A stretch of 5,764 bases of DNA, from positions 1-5,764 of the forward strand of contig CAZOLI010000101.1 of NCBI GenBank assembly GCA_964580675.1. The letters are read 5' to 3'. Below the pieces are notes generated by a model. The model made no database searches and was not told the origin of the DNA. It saw nothing but the letters and a program-made list of their open reading frames with translations. The stretch comes from CAZOLI01 sp964580675 (GTDB lineage: Bacteria; Planctomycetota; MHYJ01; CAYXQY01). Shown piece by piece: positions 5,575 through 5,764 of the stretch (position 1 is the first letter of the stretch; every line of letters starts with the position of its first letter). The position numbers and the translations under genes were made by a program.

Positions 5575-5652
5575 TGTGGCCGTGAACATCTCCACATTCA
5601 GTACCTGTTCTCTTCACCGTCTTCTTTTCCTCTTATTGCTTGTTTCCTCTTG

Positions 5653-5722
5653 CACGTTGTTTTATGGACGCTGGGAACTGTTTCTTTTGGATAACGTGCA
5701 CTTCGCTGGCGCTTCGTGCACT
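5653..5722. repeat. Third, left-truncated copy of the REP/BIME-like element
   Basis: Its left part (5653-5675) matches 5439-5461 of the second copy at 21 of 23 positions, including CACGTTGTTTT and TGGACGC. Its right arm (5693-5722) is identical over 30 bases to 5318-5347 of the first copy: two GTGCAC blocks (5696-5701, 5716-5721) around TTCGCTGGCGCTTC. The left hairpin is absent, and the terminal ACAAC is replaced by TGTATG. The copy therefore joins sequence types found in two different neighbours. Confidence 0.65.
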
Positions 5723-5764
5723 TGTATGATGATTTATAGAGAGACGAAACAGCAGTAAGGGGAT

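Larger units (their letters stand above)
5125..5764. other. 640-base non-coding region holding a hairpin-repeat cluster
   Basis: No believable protein gene is present. Frames that remain open on both strands run straight through the inverted repeats and give low-complexity products with internal duplications caused by those repeats. The stretch 5125-5229 and the last 42 bases (5723-5764) show nothing I can identify. The rest is filled by the repeat elements listed separately. Confidence 0.7.

Noticed and set aside
5164..5595. A 143-codon open frame on the minus strand through the repeat region
   Set aside because: It contains two near-identical blocks (VLRTALPSCVHYNEHN and VLRATSSPSVHYNKHN) that are simply the two left hairpins read in one frame. 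It has no recognisable domain.
5230..5722. CRISPR array
   Set aside because: The repeats alternate in orientation, differ in sequence, and are not evenly spaced by unique spacers of similar length. No cas gene is visible.
5450..5758. A 102-codon plus-strand open frame near the right edge
   Set aside because: It spans the hairpins and a pyrimidine-rich stretch, giving a Leu/Phe/Ser run and no domain. There is no ribosome site.

Overview
The window reads as chromosomal DNA from a diderm (Gram-negative type) bacterium. It has a complete tRNA-Lys without an encoded CCA, a protein with a cleavable signal peptide followed by an outer-membrane beta-barrel pattern, and a prenyltransferase/squalene-oxidase-repeat protein. 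From memory, both protein families are frequent in the Verrucomicrobiota/Kiritimatiellota/Planctomycetota group, so a member of that group is my best guess, at low to moderate confidence. One gene, a nicotinate phosphoribosyltransferase, resembles the archaeal (especially haloarchaeal) form and is rich in acidic residues. That hints at a saline habitat or an old transfer.

Layout from left to right: tRNA-Lys(CUU) (2-75); a plus-strand membrane-anchored protein with prenyltransferase-like alpha-barrel repeats (251-1570); a convergent minus-strand PP2C-type phosphatase (1638-2351); an AT-rich divergent promoter region (2352-2445); a plus-strand nicotinate phosphoribosyltransferase (2446-3609) with a candidate terminator; about 320 bases without a clear gene; a plus-strand outer-membrane protein (3973-5007) with a strong intrinsic terminator (5092-5124); and about 640 bases of non-coding DNA to the window end.

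The four protein genes do not form an obvious operon or pathway. The NAD-salvage enzyme and the phosphatase share an upstream region and may be co-regulated, but nothing in the sequence links them biochemically. The first gene has a TonB-like S-x3-H membrane segment fused to a prenyltransferase-fold domain, which suggests an envelope role.

The most unusual part is the right end (5230-5722). It is a mosaic of hairpin repeats of at least two families. One family has the frame GTTGTA-GTGNAC-GNA-[variable inner stem-loop]-GRA-GTRCAC-GTT and occurs in both orientations, once bounded by perfect 9-bp inverted ends. Its inner stem differs between copies by paired, compensatory changes. This looks like a REP/BIME-type or miniature mobile element, possibly moved by a REP-associated (RAYT) transposase that is not in this window. 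I saw no complete mobile element, CRISPR array or defence locus.
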